DNA of 64,000 nucleotides from Bacillus thuringiensis (lineage in GTDB: Bacteria > Bacillota > Bacilli > Bacillales > Bacillaceae_G): positions 5,082,501 through 5,146,500 of the forward strand of contig NZ_CP012099.1 of the NCBI RefSeq assembly GCF_001182785.1, read 5' to 3'. The position numbers and the translations under genes are program-made. Shown piece after piece: positions 15,820-23,745 of this stretch. Positions within the stretch are counted from its first letter, which is position 1. Every line of letters begins with the position of its first letter. Below the pieces are notes generated by a model. The model searched no databases. It saw nothing but the letters and a program-made list of their open reading frames with translations, and was not told where the DNA came from.

Positions 15820-17064
15820 TTATAGATTTGGATACATTGGGAATTTGCTAGTTAACGCTTCTACACGCTTACGTACTTCTTCTAATGCAGCTTCATTTTC
15901 ATAATTTTTTAATGTATAAGCAATAAGTGACGCAATTTCATCCATTTCTTCTAAACCGAAACCACGAGATGTAACAGCTGCTGTACCGATACGTACACCA
16001 CTTGTTACAAATGGGCTTGCTGTTTCAAATGGAATTGTATTTTTGTTCACTGTAATACCAACTTCATCTAATACGTGCTCTGCTACTTTACCTGTGATTT
16101 CTAAGTTACGAACATCAATCAGGATTAAATGATTGTCTGTTCCACCAGAAACAAGTGTAAGTCCTTCTTTTTGAAGACCTTCAGCTAAGCGGTTCGCATT
16201 ATTAATGATATTTTGTGCATATGTTTTAAAATCATCTTGTAGTGTCTCACCAAATGCAACAGCTTTTGCAGCGATTACATGCATAAGTGGACCACCTTGA
16301 ATACCAGGGAAGATTGATTTATCAATTTGTTTTGCAAATTGCTCTTCACATAAAATCATACCACCACGTGGACCACGTAATGTTTTATGTGTTGTCGTTG
16401 TAACGAAATGTGCATGTGGTACTGGGTTTGGATGTAAACCAGCAGCTACTAAACCAGCGATATGTGCCATATCAACCATAAAGTATGCACCCACTTCATC
16501 TGCAATCTCACGGAATCGTTTGAAATCGATAACACGAGGATATGCACTTGCACCTGCAACGATTAATTTTGGTTTATGTTCTTTCGCTTTTGCTAATACA
16601 TCATCGTAATTAATACGGTGAGAGTCAGCATCCACGCCATATTCTACGAAATTATATTGTACTCCACTGAAGTTAACAGGGCTTCCGTGTGTTAAGTGAC
16701 CACCATGAGATAAATTCATACCAAGTACTGTATCGCCTTGCTCTAAAATCGTGAAGTATACTGCCATGTTCGCTTGTGCACCAGAATGCGGTTGAACATT
16801 TACATGCTCTGCACCAAAAATTTCTTTCGCGCGATCACGTGCGCTATCTTCTACCACGTCTACGTGTTCACAGCCACCATAGTAACGTTTTCCAGGATAT
16901 CCTTCAGCATACTTATTCGTTAAAACAGAACCTTGCGCCTCCATTACTGCTTCACTTACGAAGTTTTCCGAAGCAATTAACTCAATCTTTGAACGCTGTC
17001 TTCCTAGTTCTGCCTCAATTGCAGCAAATACCTTCTCATCTTGACGTTTTAAATGATCCACCAA
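15820..17064 (-). CDS. glyA: serine hydroxymethyltransferase
   Basis: 414 residues. PLP enzyme that interconverts serine and glycine with tetrahydrofolate, supplying one-carbon units. The PLP lysine is in [15 protein letters not shown] near 230; the [15 protein letters not shown] substrate loop is also present. Confidence 0.98.
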   Translation of the reverse strand: MVDHLKRQDEKVFAAIEAELGRQRSKIELIASENFVSEAVMEAQGSVLTNKYAEGYPGKRYYGGCEHVDVVEDSARDRAKEIFGAEHVNVQPHSGAQANMAVYFTILEQGDTVLGMNLSHGGHLTHGSPVNFSGVQYNFVEYGVDADSHRINYDDVLAKAKEHKPKLIVAGASAYPRVIDFKRFREIADEVGAYFMVDMAHIAGLVAAGLHPNPVPHAHFVTTTTHKTLRGPRGGMILCEEQFAKQIDKSIFPGIQGGPLMHVIAAKAVAFGETLQDDFKTYAQNIINNANRLAEGLQKEGLTLVSGGTDNHLILIDVRNLEITGKVAEHVLDEVGITVNKNTIPFETASPFVTSGVRIGTAAVTSRGFGLEEMDEIASLIAYTLKNYENEAALEEVRKRVEALTSKFPMYPNL

Positions 17065-17210
17065 AATCCCCCTTTTCTGAACGAATTACATCAATTCCCA
17101 ACAGTTTTTTCTTATTTATTCAGAAAAAACGAAAATTCAGGTTGTAATTCTTTCGAACCTTCATGTTTTCAACTACATTCTAACATGACTTTCTATATCA
17201 TAAAAGAAAA

Positions 17211-17234
17211 AAAAGACCGAAAATCGGTCTTTTC
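17211..17234 (-). terminator. terminator after ywlG
   Basis: AAAGACCGA and TCGGTCTTT pair around two or three A; poly-T follows on either strand. It separates ywlG from the glyA leader. Confidence 0.8.
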
Positions 17235-17314
17235 TTTCTTATACTATAAAGTCAGACAACATACCTTTTATCTTATGATAAACAGCTACTATATGACTTC
17301 CTAATTTCTCATAT

Positions 17315-17887
17315 TTAACGGCAAGTGGTAGTCTCTTCCGCCACCGCGTAAACAGCACGTGCTCCACCAATGAGTTTTCCACGTGTTTTGGCCATTGTTA
17401 CATGTGCACTTCCAATTGCCTTCACACTTGTACGAACCGGAACAGCTACATGTTTTAAATGCATACCAATAAATGTATCACCAATATCCATTCCTGCATC
17501 TGCTTTAATAAACTCAACTACTACCGGATCTTTCAAATTGTGATACGCATATGTCCCTAATGCACCACCTGCTGATCTAACAGGCGTAACTGTTACAATT
17601 TCAAATTGATATTTTATCGCTACTTCTCTCTCAACCACTAAAGCACGGTTTAAATGCTCACAACATTGAAACGCTAATTCAATACCTGTTTGCTCTTGAA
17701 ATTGTTTTAACTCAGAAAAAATCGCCTCTGCTACTTCCATCGTTCCTGATGTTCCAATTCTTTCGCCTAGCACTTCGCTCGTGCTACAACCCACTACAAA
17801 AATTTGACCGCTTTGTAATAAAGCTTGTTCTTGGAAATCAGAAAGCGACATTTGTAGCTGTTCTCTTACCTTTACGATTTCTGTCAT
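17315..17887 (-). CDS. ywlG: YwlG-type conserved protein (DUF436 / TIGR01440)
   Basis: 190 residues from the ATG at 17887 ([19 protein letters not shown]), chosen for its GGAAGAGGCG ribosome binding site. It has the family features: ASP-poor N-terminal helix, [28 protein letters not shown] and [13 protein letters not shown]. The molecular function is not known to me. Conserved synteny with rpiB (upstream) and glyA (downstream). Confidence 0.88.
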   Translation of the reverse strand: MTEIVKVREQLQMSLSDFQEQALLQSGQIFVVGCSTSEVLGERIGTSGTMEVAEAIFSELKQFQEQTGIELAFQCCEHLNRALVVEREVAIKYQFEIVTVTPVRSAGGALGTYAYHNLKDPVVVEFIKADAGMDIGDTFIGMHLKHVAVPVRTSVKAIGSAHVTMAKTRGKLIGGARAVYAVAEETTTCR

Positions 17888-17953
17888 TACGCCTCTTCCT
17901 TTCACAGGTTGGTTCACCAAATTATATTTCACACTACTGATAGTTAGAATCTA

Positions 17954-18397
17954 TTACTTTGTTTCGTATGTTTTAATTTTTCCTACACGGTTTTCGTGAC
18001 GACCACCTTCATAGTCAGTTGTTAACCAGATTTTCGCGATATCACGTGCTAGGCCAGCACCAATTACACGCTCGCCCATTGCTAGCATGTTAGTGTCATT
18101 ATGCTCTCTCGTTGCTTTCGCGCTGAAAGTATCATGAACTAACGCACAACGGATACCATTTACTTTGTTTGCTGCGATTGACATACCAATGCCTGTCCCA
18201 CAAACTAAAATACCACGATCTACTTCACCATTCGCTACCATTTCAGCTGCCGGAAACGCAAAGTCAGGGTAATCAACAGAACCAGCTTCACATTCACAAC
18301 CTAAATCAATATATTCAATATTTAACTCTTCTAATAAACTTACAAGTTCTTTGCGGATATTCATACCGCCGTGATCAGATGCTATTACTACTTTCAT
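17954..18397 (-). CDS. rpiB: ribose-5-phosphate isomerase B
   Basis: 147 residues. RpiB/LacAB fold: MKVVIASDHGGMNIRKEL at the start, the active-site Cys in GILVCGTGIGMS and the HDTFSA loop. Interconverts ribose-5-P and ribulose-5-P in the pentose phosphate pathway. Follows ywlE as in B. subtilis (ywlEF). Confidence 0.95.
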   Translation of the reverse strand: MKVVIASDHGGMNIRKELVSLLEELNIEYIDLGCECEAGSVDYPDFAFPAAEMVANGEVDRGILVCGTGIGMSIAANKVNGIRCALVHDTFSAKATREHNDTNMLAMGERVIGAGLARDIAKIWLTTDYEGGRHENRVGKIKTYETK

Positions 18398-18493
18398 TTT
18401 TACCCCTCCAAAGTTTCAATCAATTATCTTCATTTCACACTCGCTACCTCAATAGTACGAAGTGATCTCCAATATCGTATTATACACGAAACA

Positions 18494-18934
18494 TCAACCT
18501 ACTGAATGTTTTTTCAGTAAAGTTTGTACAAGTTTTTCCATCTCATCTAACGTTTCTTTATAAATAGAAAGCGAGCCTCCAAATGGATCTGAAATGTCCT
18601 TGTCTATACCTTCAGTTAATCCATATAATGTATTCAATTTCTTTTCAACACTCGGATAATGCCCAAATACAATTTGTTTATGATTTTCTGTCATCGTTAC
18701 GACAATATCAGCCCAATCAAGCAAAGTTTCGTTTACTTGCTGCGCGGCATGATCAATTGAAATTCCTTTTTCAGCTAAAGCTTCCTTCGCATGTACCGAT
18801 GCATCGCTCCCAGGATAGGCAAAAACACCAGCAGATTGCACTTCAAACCTATCTCCTCCGTGATGACGAAGCAACGCCTCAGCCATTGGACTACGACATG
18901 TATTGCCAGTACAAACAAATAACACTCGTTTCAT
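18494..18934 (-). CDS. ywlE: low-molecular-weight phosphatase, probably protein-arginine phosphatase
   Basis: 146 residues. The P-loop is VCTGNTCRSPMAEALLR at 6-22, with the CX5R catalytic motif, and the general acid is the Asp of ISDPFGGS. In B. subtilis YwlE the Thr inside CTGNTCRS selects phospho-arginine over phospho-tyrosine; the same Thr is present here. It would counter the arginine kinase McsB in protein quality control. That functional detail is inference from the motif and synteny. Confidence 0.92.
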   Translation of the reverse strand: MKRVLFVCTGNTCRSPMAEALLRHHGGDRFEVQSAGVFAYPGSDASVHAKEALAEKGISIDHAAQQVNETLLDWADIVVTMTENHKQIVFGHYPSVEKKLNTLYGLTEGIDKDISDPFGGSLSIYKETLDEMEKLVQTLLKKHSVG

Positions 18935-19015
18935 CCAAACCCACCCCTATATTCGATTTCTTACCACTCATCATAACTTACATTAGAATAGAACAAAAGA
19001 AATGTGAATATACAA

Positions 19016-19060
19016 AAGGCGCATTTCTCTTATATTTTTTCTAAGAAAAATGCGCCTTAT
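19016..19060. terminator. strong stem-loop between ywlE and the PTS gene
   Basis: AAGGCGCATTTCTCTTA pairs with TAAGAAAAATGCGCCTT; the arms are nearly perfect over 17 bases. It probably isolates the accessory insert from the ywlE-rpiB-ywlG unit. A single perfect DnaA-type box (TTATCCACA) follows at 19057. Confidence 0.75.
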
Positions 19061-19135
19061 CCACATATATGTGAAACCCTATTTCCAAGTGCCTAGAGTA
19101 TTTTAACATACCTACTGAATATGCAACAAAAATAA

Positions 19136-19163
19136 GGAATCCATTTCATACGAAACGGATTCC
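19136..19163 (-). terminator. terminator of the PTS IIA gene
   Basis: AGGAATCC-ATTTC and GAAACGGATTCCT form a stem with a 4-base loop directly downstream of the stop. Confidence 0.75.
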
Positions 19164-19176
19164 TCTTATACGACAA

Positions 19177-19674
19177 TTATTTCATTGTAACTTTCATTAC
19201 TTCTGTTGAACCTTTTGTAGCTGCTACGCCTACAGTTGTCTTAATAGACTCAGCTGCATCTGTGTTTGTAATAACGATTGGAGTAATTGTGCTTTTCGCT
19301 TTTTCACGGATTAATTCTAAGTCGAATGAGATTAATTTATCTCCCGCTTTTACAGCTTGGCCTTCAGAAACGTGAGCTTCGAAACCTTCGCCTTCCATTT
19401 TTACAGTTTCTAATCCAACGTGGATTAAAATTTCTGTTCCGTTTTTCGCTTTAATTCCGATAGCATGTTTTGTGTGGAATAATTGTACGATTTCACCATC
19501 AACTGGAGATACAACTACACCTTCAGTAGGATCGATTGCAACACCGTCACCCATCATACGACCAGCGAATACTGGATCTGGTACTTCTTCAATATTTTTC
19601 ACTGCTCCAGTTAATGGAGCTACGATTGTTTCTTCATTTGTTTTTGAACCAAGACCGAATAATTTTTTAAACAT
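19177..19674 (-). CDS. crr: PTS glucose-type EIIA protein
   Basis: 165 residues, stand-alone IIA(Glc)-like domain. The two active-site histidines are in FHTKHAIGIK and ILIHVGLETVKM (the second is the phosphorylated one). It accepts phosphate from HPr and passes it to IIB domains of sugar transporters. No IIB or IIC is adjacent, so its partner is elsewhere. A weak catabolite-response-like sequence (TAAAAACGCTTTCG, 19772-19785, two mismatches) lies upstream but I do not press it. Confidence 0.93.
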   Translation of the reverse strand: MFKKLFGLGSKTNEETIVAPLTGAVKNIEEVPDPVFAGRMMGDGVAIDPTEGVVVSPVDGEIVQLFHTKHAIGIKAKNGTEILIHVGLETVKMEGEGFEAHVSEGQAVKAGDKLISFDLELIREKAKSTITPIVITNTDAAESIKTTVGVAATKGSTEVMKVTMK

Positions 19675-19988
19675 AGGATAGTCCTCCTTATAATTTACCT
19701 AAAAGTTTATAGGGCAATCCCTAGTAAAGCTCGGGATACATGTAAGACTTCATACTTCGAATATTATACTGTAAAAACGCTTTCGAAATAAATTACGTCA
19801 TTACTAATAGACTCTTATTGTAGCGCTTCACAAAATTCCAGTCAATTCTGATTGTCTGAATAACAATAAGAAGTTAACTTCTATTTATATTTTCTCTTTT
19901 TTTGCCCAACTTGTCTAGAGGTCTTTACCACATTTTATTTTTTGTTGTTAATTTGTAAAATTTAATTCAAACTTTTTTCAAAATCCAC

Positions 19989-20035
19989 TTGACTAAAGTA
20001 AGTAACTATTTTATCATTACTTACATAAGGTAAGT
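19989..20035 (+). promoter_or_regulatory. sigma-A promoter overlapped by a three-half-site operator (doxX)
   Basis: TTGACT (19989-19994), 17-bp spacer, TATCAT (20012-20017). Over it lie GTAAGTAA (19998-20005) and TTACTTAC (20017-20024), a perfect 8-bp inverted repeat 11 bases apart, and a third half-site GTAAGT (20030-20035) that forms a second inverted repeat ACTTAC-N5-GTAAGT. Binding would block RNA polymerase, so I infer repression, for example by a MarR/YodB-type regulator. Confidence 0.7.
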
Positions 20036-20061
20036 TAATAACTTTTAGGAGGTTTTTAAAA

Positions 20062-20448
20062 ATGATGGATTTCGGTCTACTTATTATTCGTCTTATTATA
20101 GGAATTACATTCATGGGTCATGGTGCTCAAAAATTATTTGGTTGGTTCGGCGGTTACGGTTTAAAAGGAACAGGTGGCTGGATGGAGTCAATCGGTTTAC
20201 GCCCTGGTGTATTTATGGCATTTATGGCTGGCGCAACTGAATTACTAGGTGGCTTCTTATTCGCATCAGGTATTTTCATTGTAGTTGGTTCATTATTTAT
20301 CGTTGGAACAATGTTAATGGCTATCTTCACTGTTCACGGAAAAAATGGTTACTGGGTAACACAAAATGGATATGAATATAACTTAATGTTAATCGCTGTT
20401 GCTGTTGGTGTAGCTTTAATCGGACCTGGCGCATACGTTTTACTTTAA
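20062..20448 (+). CDS. DoxX-family membrane protein
   Basis: 128 residues, four transmembrane helices. The family start RLIIGITFMGHGAQKLFGWFGG and the ATELLGG segment are present. DoxX proteins such as CatD/YfiD in B. subtilis are linked to thiol or quinone stress; the substrate is not known from sequence. A strong TTAGGAGG site precedes the ATG, and the promoter carries an evident operator. No partner gene such as catE follows. Confidence 0.9.
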   Translation: MMDFGLLIIRLIIGITFMGHGAQKLFGWFGGYGLKGTGGWMESIGLRPGVFMAFMAGATELLGGFLFASGIFIVVGSLFIVGTMLMAIFTVHGKNGYWVTQNGYEYNLMLIAVAVGVALIGPGAYVLL

Positions 20449-20470
20449 TTTTTATGTCATGTTACTCTTC

Positions 20471-20500
20471 ATCCCCCAAGAAATCAGCTTGGGGGATTTC
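20471..20500 (+). terminator. terminator of doxX
   Basis: ATCCCCCAAG and CTTGGGGGAT pair around AAATCAG, followed by TTTC. Confidence 0.85.
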
Positions 20501-20612
20501 AGCATTCCTTTAATCTATAATTTTTTTCACTAGGAAAATCCAATACTTTTCATTGAAGAAATTTTTAAATTCCAACTCATAGGACAACCCCCAATCACAC
20601 TTAAAAGCCAAA

Positions 20613-20621
20613 CATATGCTA
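20613..20621 (+). promoter_or_regulatory. possible mother-cell sigma -10 element
   Basis: CATATGCTA matches the CATANNNTA pattern typical of sigma-K/sigma-E -10 elements, 34 bases upstream of the next gene. No convincing -35 partner is seen, so this is only a hint of sporulation expression. Confidence 0.25.
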
Positions 20622-20654
20622 CTAGTATTAAATATAATAAGGGGGAAAAATCTT

Positions 20655-21032
20655 ATGAAAAACCACGATAAAAAACTTCTAGAAGAAGAAATGGATCCAA
20701 CTAACGAAAATGATAATGAAAGCAAAGTAAAAGCGAAGGCTAAAAACAAAAATAAGAATAAAAACAATAATAATCTTGCTAATCAAGGTGGACAAGCTGG
20801 ACTCGAATTAACAGCGACTGGTGGTGGCCAAATTAGTGGAAAAGGTGGAACAAACGTAAGTCAAGGTGGACAAATTGCTAAAAAAGGCGGACAGAATGCG
20901 AATCAGATGGGACAAGTTGCTAGAGAGGATAGTGAAAACATAATCAAAAGAAGCGAATTCGAGGCTGGTGTTGCCGACGGCGAAGAAAGCGCTGATGAAA
21001 ACATTTCAGCACCGGCGGAAGATGGGCTTTAA
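20655..21032 (+). CDS. small Gly/Asn/Gln-rich protein, unknown function (copy 1)
   Basis: 125 residues from the ATG at 20655, with AAGGGGG upstream. No signal peptide or membrane helix. Charged head (KKLLEEEMDPTNENDNES), a Lys/Asn run, then a low-complexity core LANQGGQAG...GGQISGKGG, SQGGQIAKKGGQNANQ and an acidic tail. The core recurs in the next gene with about 70 per cent identity. The GG-spaced pattern is loosely like KGG stress repeats, but I cannot assign a family. Confidence 0.75.
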   Translation: MKNHDKKLLEEEMDPTNENDNESKVKAKAKNKNKNKNNNNLANQGGQAGLELTATGGGQISGKGGTNVSQGGQIAKKGGQNANQMGQVAREDSENIIKRSEFEAGVADGEESADENISAPAEDGL

Positions 21033-21067
21033 GCTGAGCAGAAAAAAAGATAGGAGCGAACATTCTT

Positions 21068-21427
21068 ATGGCGAACCGTCGTTCTCAAAAATATAAAAAC
21101 ACTAACACAGAACAAACAGAAGCAACTTCCTCCTTCAAACTCAGCAAAGATGATCTTCCAATTGAAATTCACATCCACGTCAACATTTACAACTACAATG
21201 ACAACAACAATAACCTTGCAAATCAAGGCGGGAAGGCTGGATTTACAATAACAGCTGATAGAAATGGACAGATTAGCGGAAACGCAGGGACAAATGCTAG
21301 TCAAGGCGGACAAATTGCCAAAAAGGGTGGACAAAATACGAGACAAACAGGACAAGCTGCTAAAGAAAATGATGAAAATAAAATTCAGGAATCACGTCCT
21401 ACACTTTTTTTACCGCCGTTCTCTTAA
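21068..21427 (+). CDS. small Gly/Asn/Gln-rich protein, unknown function (copy 2)
   Basis: 119 residues. Head differs from copy 1 (basic MANRRSQKYK, then PIEIHIHVNIYNYNDNNNN, an alternating pattern that would suit a beta strand), but the core NNNNLANQGGKAG...GQISG..GTN.SQGGQIAKKGGQN lines up with copy 1 without gaps. The tail ends RPTLFLPPFS. It lies 35 bases after copy 1 with an AGGAGCG ribosome binding site, so the two are probably co-transcribed. Function unknown. Confidence 0.72.
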   Translation: MANRRSQKYKNTNTEQTEATSSFKLSKDDLPIEIHIHVNIYNYNDNNNNLANQGGKAGFTITADRNGQISGNAGTNASQGGQIAKKGGQNTRQTGQAAKENDENKIQESRPTLFLPPFS

Positions 21428-21684
21428 TTAGCACTTCCATTTCTAAAACTTTCGCTTTATCTTAGTTCCATCATTGTTTGTCATTTATAAATTAAATCCT
21501 TATTTGGCATATAAATGACAAACACACTTTGTTGCATCAAAACAGCAATACTTATTCTTATCGACATATACATTTTTTGTCTCGTTTACAAAAAAGCCAA
21601 AAAAATATTTTTCCAGCAGGAGTTTTCCACTAACATCTTGTAAACAAACAATAAGTCGTCATATTTAGAAAGGGGATTTTAAGC

Positions 21685-22296
21685 ATGTTATCCATTAATC
21701 CAAATGAACAATCGGAAAAAGAGAATTACAAATTATTAACGGGAAGCATCATTCCACGCCCAGTCGCATTCGTTACTTCTGTAACAAAAGACGGTGTATT
21801 AAACGGCGCACCATATAGTTATTTCAATATTGTCGCTGCTAATCCACCACTTATCTCCGTTTCTGTACAACGAAAAGCCGGAGAAAGAAAGGACACTTCC
21901 CGAAACGCAATTGAAAAAGGTGAATTTGTCGTACATATTTCTGACGAATCATATGTAGCAGCAATTAACGAAACAGCAGCCAATCTCCCGCCAAATGAAA
22001 GTGAAATTGAACTAGCAAAACTAACACCAATTGAAAGTGAAGCCATCTCCGTTCCAGGTGTAAAAGAAGCAAATATTCGAATGGAATGCGTATTAGAACG
22101 TGCAATTCCACTTGGTGGAACAGAAGACTCACCAGCTTGTGATCTACTAATTGGACGCGTCGTTCGTTTCCACGTTGCCGAACATCTATATGAAAAAGGG
22201 CGCATTCACGCAGAAGGACTCAAGCCAATAAGTCGCCTAGCAGGACACAACTATGCAAAATTAGGAGAACAATTTGAATTAGTTAGGCCAGTTTAA
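21685..22296 (+). CDS. flavin reductase-like (FMN-binding split barrel) protein
   Basis: 203 residues. The flavin reductase fold is shown by LLTGSIIPRPVAFVTSVTKDG, NGAPYSYFNIVAANPP, KDTSRNA and the late LKPISRLAGHNYAKLGE block. Such proteins bind FMN and reduce it or donor substrates with NAD(P)H; the physiological substrate cannot be read. AGAAAGGGG precedes the ATG. Preceded by a 257-bp gap in which I see no feature. Confidence 0.88.
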   Translation: MLSINPNEQSEKENYKLLTGSIIPRPVAFVTSVTKDGVLNGAPYSYFNIVAANPPLISVSVQRKAGERKDTSRNAIEKGEFVVHISDESYVAAINETAANLPPNESEIELAKLTPIESEAISVPGVKEANIRMECVLERAIPLGGTEDSPACDLLIGRVVRFHVAEHLYEKGRIHAEGLKPISRLAGHNYAKLGEQFELVRPV

Positions 22297-22422
22297 AAGT
22301 GGAAGTGGCCCGTTTAGCTCTGACCAGCTAAGGTTCTCTCGCACAAAAGGTGCTTTTTACCTTTCGTGCGGGAGGTTCTTAGATGCGAAGAGCTGGCCAC
22401 TGGAACTGGATAATATCTAAAA
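22292..22422 (+). repeat. intergenic palindromic repeat, variant B
   Basis: Begins TTTAAAAGTGGAAGTGGCC and ends in GAGCTGGCCACTGGAACTGGATAATATC. Inner hairpin GCAC-A-AAAGGT / GCTTTTT loop / ACCTTT-C-GTGC. Close relative at 28497-28626. Confidence 0.82.
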
Positions 22423-22553
22423 GCAGAAGCGGCCCGTTCAGAATGGGAGGGGGATGGAGCTTCTGACTTAGAGGCGCTTTTTGCCTCGCAGGAAGACGCG
22501 AAACCACCACCATTCTAGCCGCTGGAACTGGATATATTTAAAAGCAAGGTAGC
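22419..22553 (+). repeat. intergenic palindromic repeat, variant A
   Basis: Directly follows the B copy, sharing AAAAG. Begins AAAAGCAGAAGCGGCC, has outer arms AGAATGG/CCATTCT and GCGGC/GCCGC, inner hairpin GAGGC / GCTTTTT / GCCTC, and ends GGAACTGGATATATTTAAAA. Same family as 8823, 31454 and 31578. Confidence 0.82.
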
Positions 22554-22579
22554 TCAATTCCTGCCATCACTCAAACATA

Positions 22580-22610
22580 AAAATCCCCTGCTTTTTAGCA
22601 GGGGATTTTA
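22580..22610. terminator. bidirectional terminator
   Basis: AAAATCCCCTGC and GCAGGGGATTTT form a near-perfect stem with a TTTTTA loop, 3' of the minus-strand membrane gene and of the plus-strand flavin reductase unit. Confidence 0.88.
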
Positions 22611-22889
22611 TCATTGTAATTCTTCCTTCTTTTCCTCTAAAGTAGGCAGTTTTTCTTTTTTCGGTTTCCCTAGCTTAATTACGAAGAAGTATAAGGAAAG
22701 CAGTGTAATAAGAAAAACAATTAAAAACGGGTACGGAGAGTAAAAGGCACGCGCCGCCTCAGTCTTTCCCGCAACAAATTTCAATGACTCAATATCTAAA
22801 AACTCAGCAAACATTTGTACACCGAGCATACTAAACCAAAAAACAAAAAAACTAATAATAATACCAAAAACTTGCTTCAATCTCGTCAT
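22611..22889 (-). CDS. small two-helix membrane protein, unknown function
   Basis: 92 residues, two predicted transmembrane helices (about 8-28 and 52-72) and a charged Lys/Glu tail KPKKEKLPTLEEKKEELQ facing the cytoplasm. It ends exactly at a strong terminator. I do not recognise the family. It follows the small ORF at 22969 and mntP in the same direction. Confidence 0.7.
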   Translation of the reverse strand: MTRLKQVFGIIISFFVFWFSMLGVQMFAEFLDIESLKFVAGKTEAARAFYSPYPFLIVFLITLLSLYFFVIKLGKPKKEKLPTLEEKKEELQ

Positions 22890-22968
22890 TCATCTCATCC
22901 TTTCTATATCTGTAATTTTTAGTGCAATAAATATAGTACAAACAAAATATTCACAGAAAGGAACTATC

Positions 22969-23100
22969 TCACCATTCACGAATTAACTTAATCCAACCTA
23001 ACATCGAAATTTGCAAAATAATACCCCAAATTATAAGTCTTCTTAGCCATCGAGGAAAGAAGGTTAAAAACTTAACATACCATTCCAATAGCTTGTTCAT
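22969..23100 (-). CDS. 43-residue hydrophobic/basic small protein
   Basis: The ORF reads MNKLLEWYVKFLTFFPRWLR then RLIIWGIILQISMLGWIKLI and ends REW. The ATG at 23100 has a perfect GGAGGGAATT ribosome binding site. One short hydrophobic helix (about 21-36) flanked by Trp, Arg and Lys; probably a membrane-associated small protein. It starts 19 bases after the mntP stop, so it may be co-transcribed with it. Function unknown. Confidence 0.65.
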   Translation of the reverse strand: MNKLLEWYVKFLTFFPRWLRRLIIWGIILQISMLGWIKLIREW

Positions 23101-23119
23101 AATTCCCTCCTACATAAAA

Positions 23120-23668
23120 TTATATAGGAAAAAGGATATATAATCCAAATCCAACCAGAATGATACCACCTACTATCTCACCATATGTACCGAGCATATC
23201 TTTCGCATGTCTACCAATTAATAAACCAATCCACGCTAATAACATGCTAACAAATCCAAAAAGTAATATCGTAATAATTGTTTGTGCCCCATAAATACCA
23301 AGACTAAGCCCTACTGAGAAACTATCTATACTAACGCCAAATGCAAATACGAATAAACTAATTCCAATAGGGGCAGTTCTAGTCTCTTCATTTTGTAAAA
23401 TGGTCGAATATACGATATAAAACCCTAGTCCGATTAATAAAATAGCACCCGCAAAATGTGCAATATCTCCATACTTCTCTGATAAAAAACGACCTAGTAC
23501 CATTCCTATAAACGGCATAATAATATGAAATATCCCTATCGTCATACCAATATACAGGATTTGTCTTAACTTTAGGGGCATCATCCCCATACCAAGACTC
23601 ACCGAGAACGCATCCATCCCTAAGGCGAATGCCATAATTATTAAAGGTATTAGCTCTTCAAACGTCAT
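23120..23668 (-). CDS. mntP: manganese efflux pump MntP
   Basis: 182 residues, six transmembrane helices, with the two DUF204 repeat motifs: [15 protein letters not shown] (helix 1) and [15 protein letters not shown] (helix 4), whose acidic residues are needed for Mn2+ export. Synteny with ywlC and ywlE agrees with B. subtilis ywlD. The Shine-Dalgarno sequence is inside a perfect 9-bp stem (23677-23717). Confidence 0.93.
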   Translation of the reverse strand: MTFEELIPLIIMAFALGMDAFSVSLGMGMMPLKLRQILYIGMTIGIFHIIMPFIGMVLGRFLSEKYGDIAHFAGAILLIGLGFYIVYSTILQNEETRTAPIGISLFVFAFGVSIDSFSVGLSLGIYGAQTIITILLFGFVSMLLAWIGLLIGRHAKDMLGTYGEIVGGIILVGFGLYILFPI

Positions 23669-23676
23669 TCATGCCC

Positions 23677-23717
23677 CTCCTTGGACGTGCTACTTCACAA
23701 TATGCTTATCCAAGGAG
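23677..23717 (-). promoter_or_regulatory. hairpin covering the mntP Shine-Dalgarno sequence
   Basis: On the minus strand CTCCTTGGA (23717-23709) pairs perfectly with TCCAAGGAG (23685-23677), and the second arm contains the AAGGAG of the mntP ribosome binding site. It is not followed by T, so it is not a terminator. It would restrain mntP translation unless opened. Confidence 0.6.
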
Positions 23718-23745
23718 AAATATTCTGTTTGCTAATCGTACCTTA

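Noticed and set aside
19772..19785. cre (catabolite response) site upstream of the PTS gene
   Set aside because: TAAAAACGCTTTCG has two mismatches at positions usually conserved.
20510..20767. Minus-strand Phe/Leu-rich ORF
   Set aside because: Antisense to the Lys/Asn-rich segment of the small gene at 20655; no start signal.
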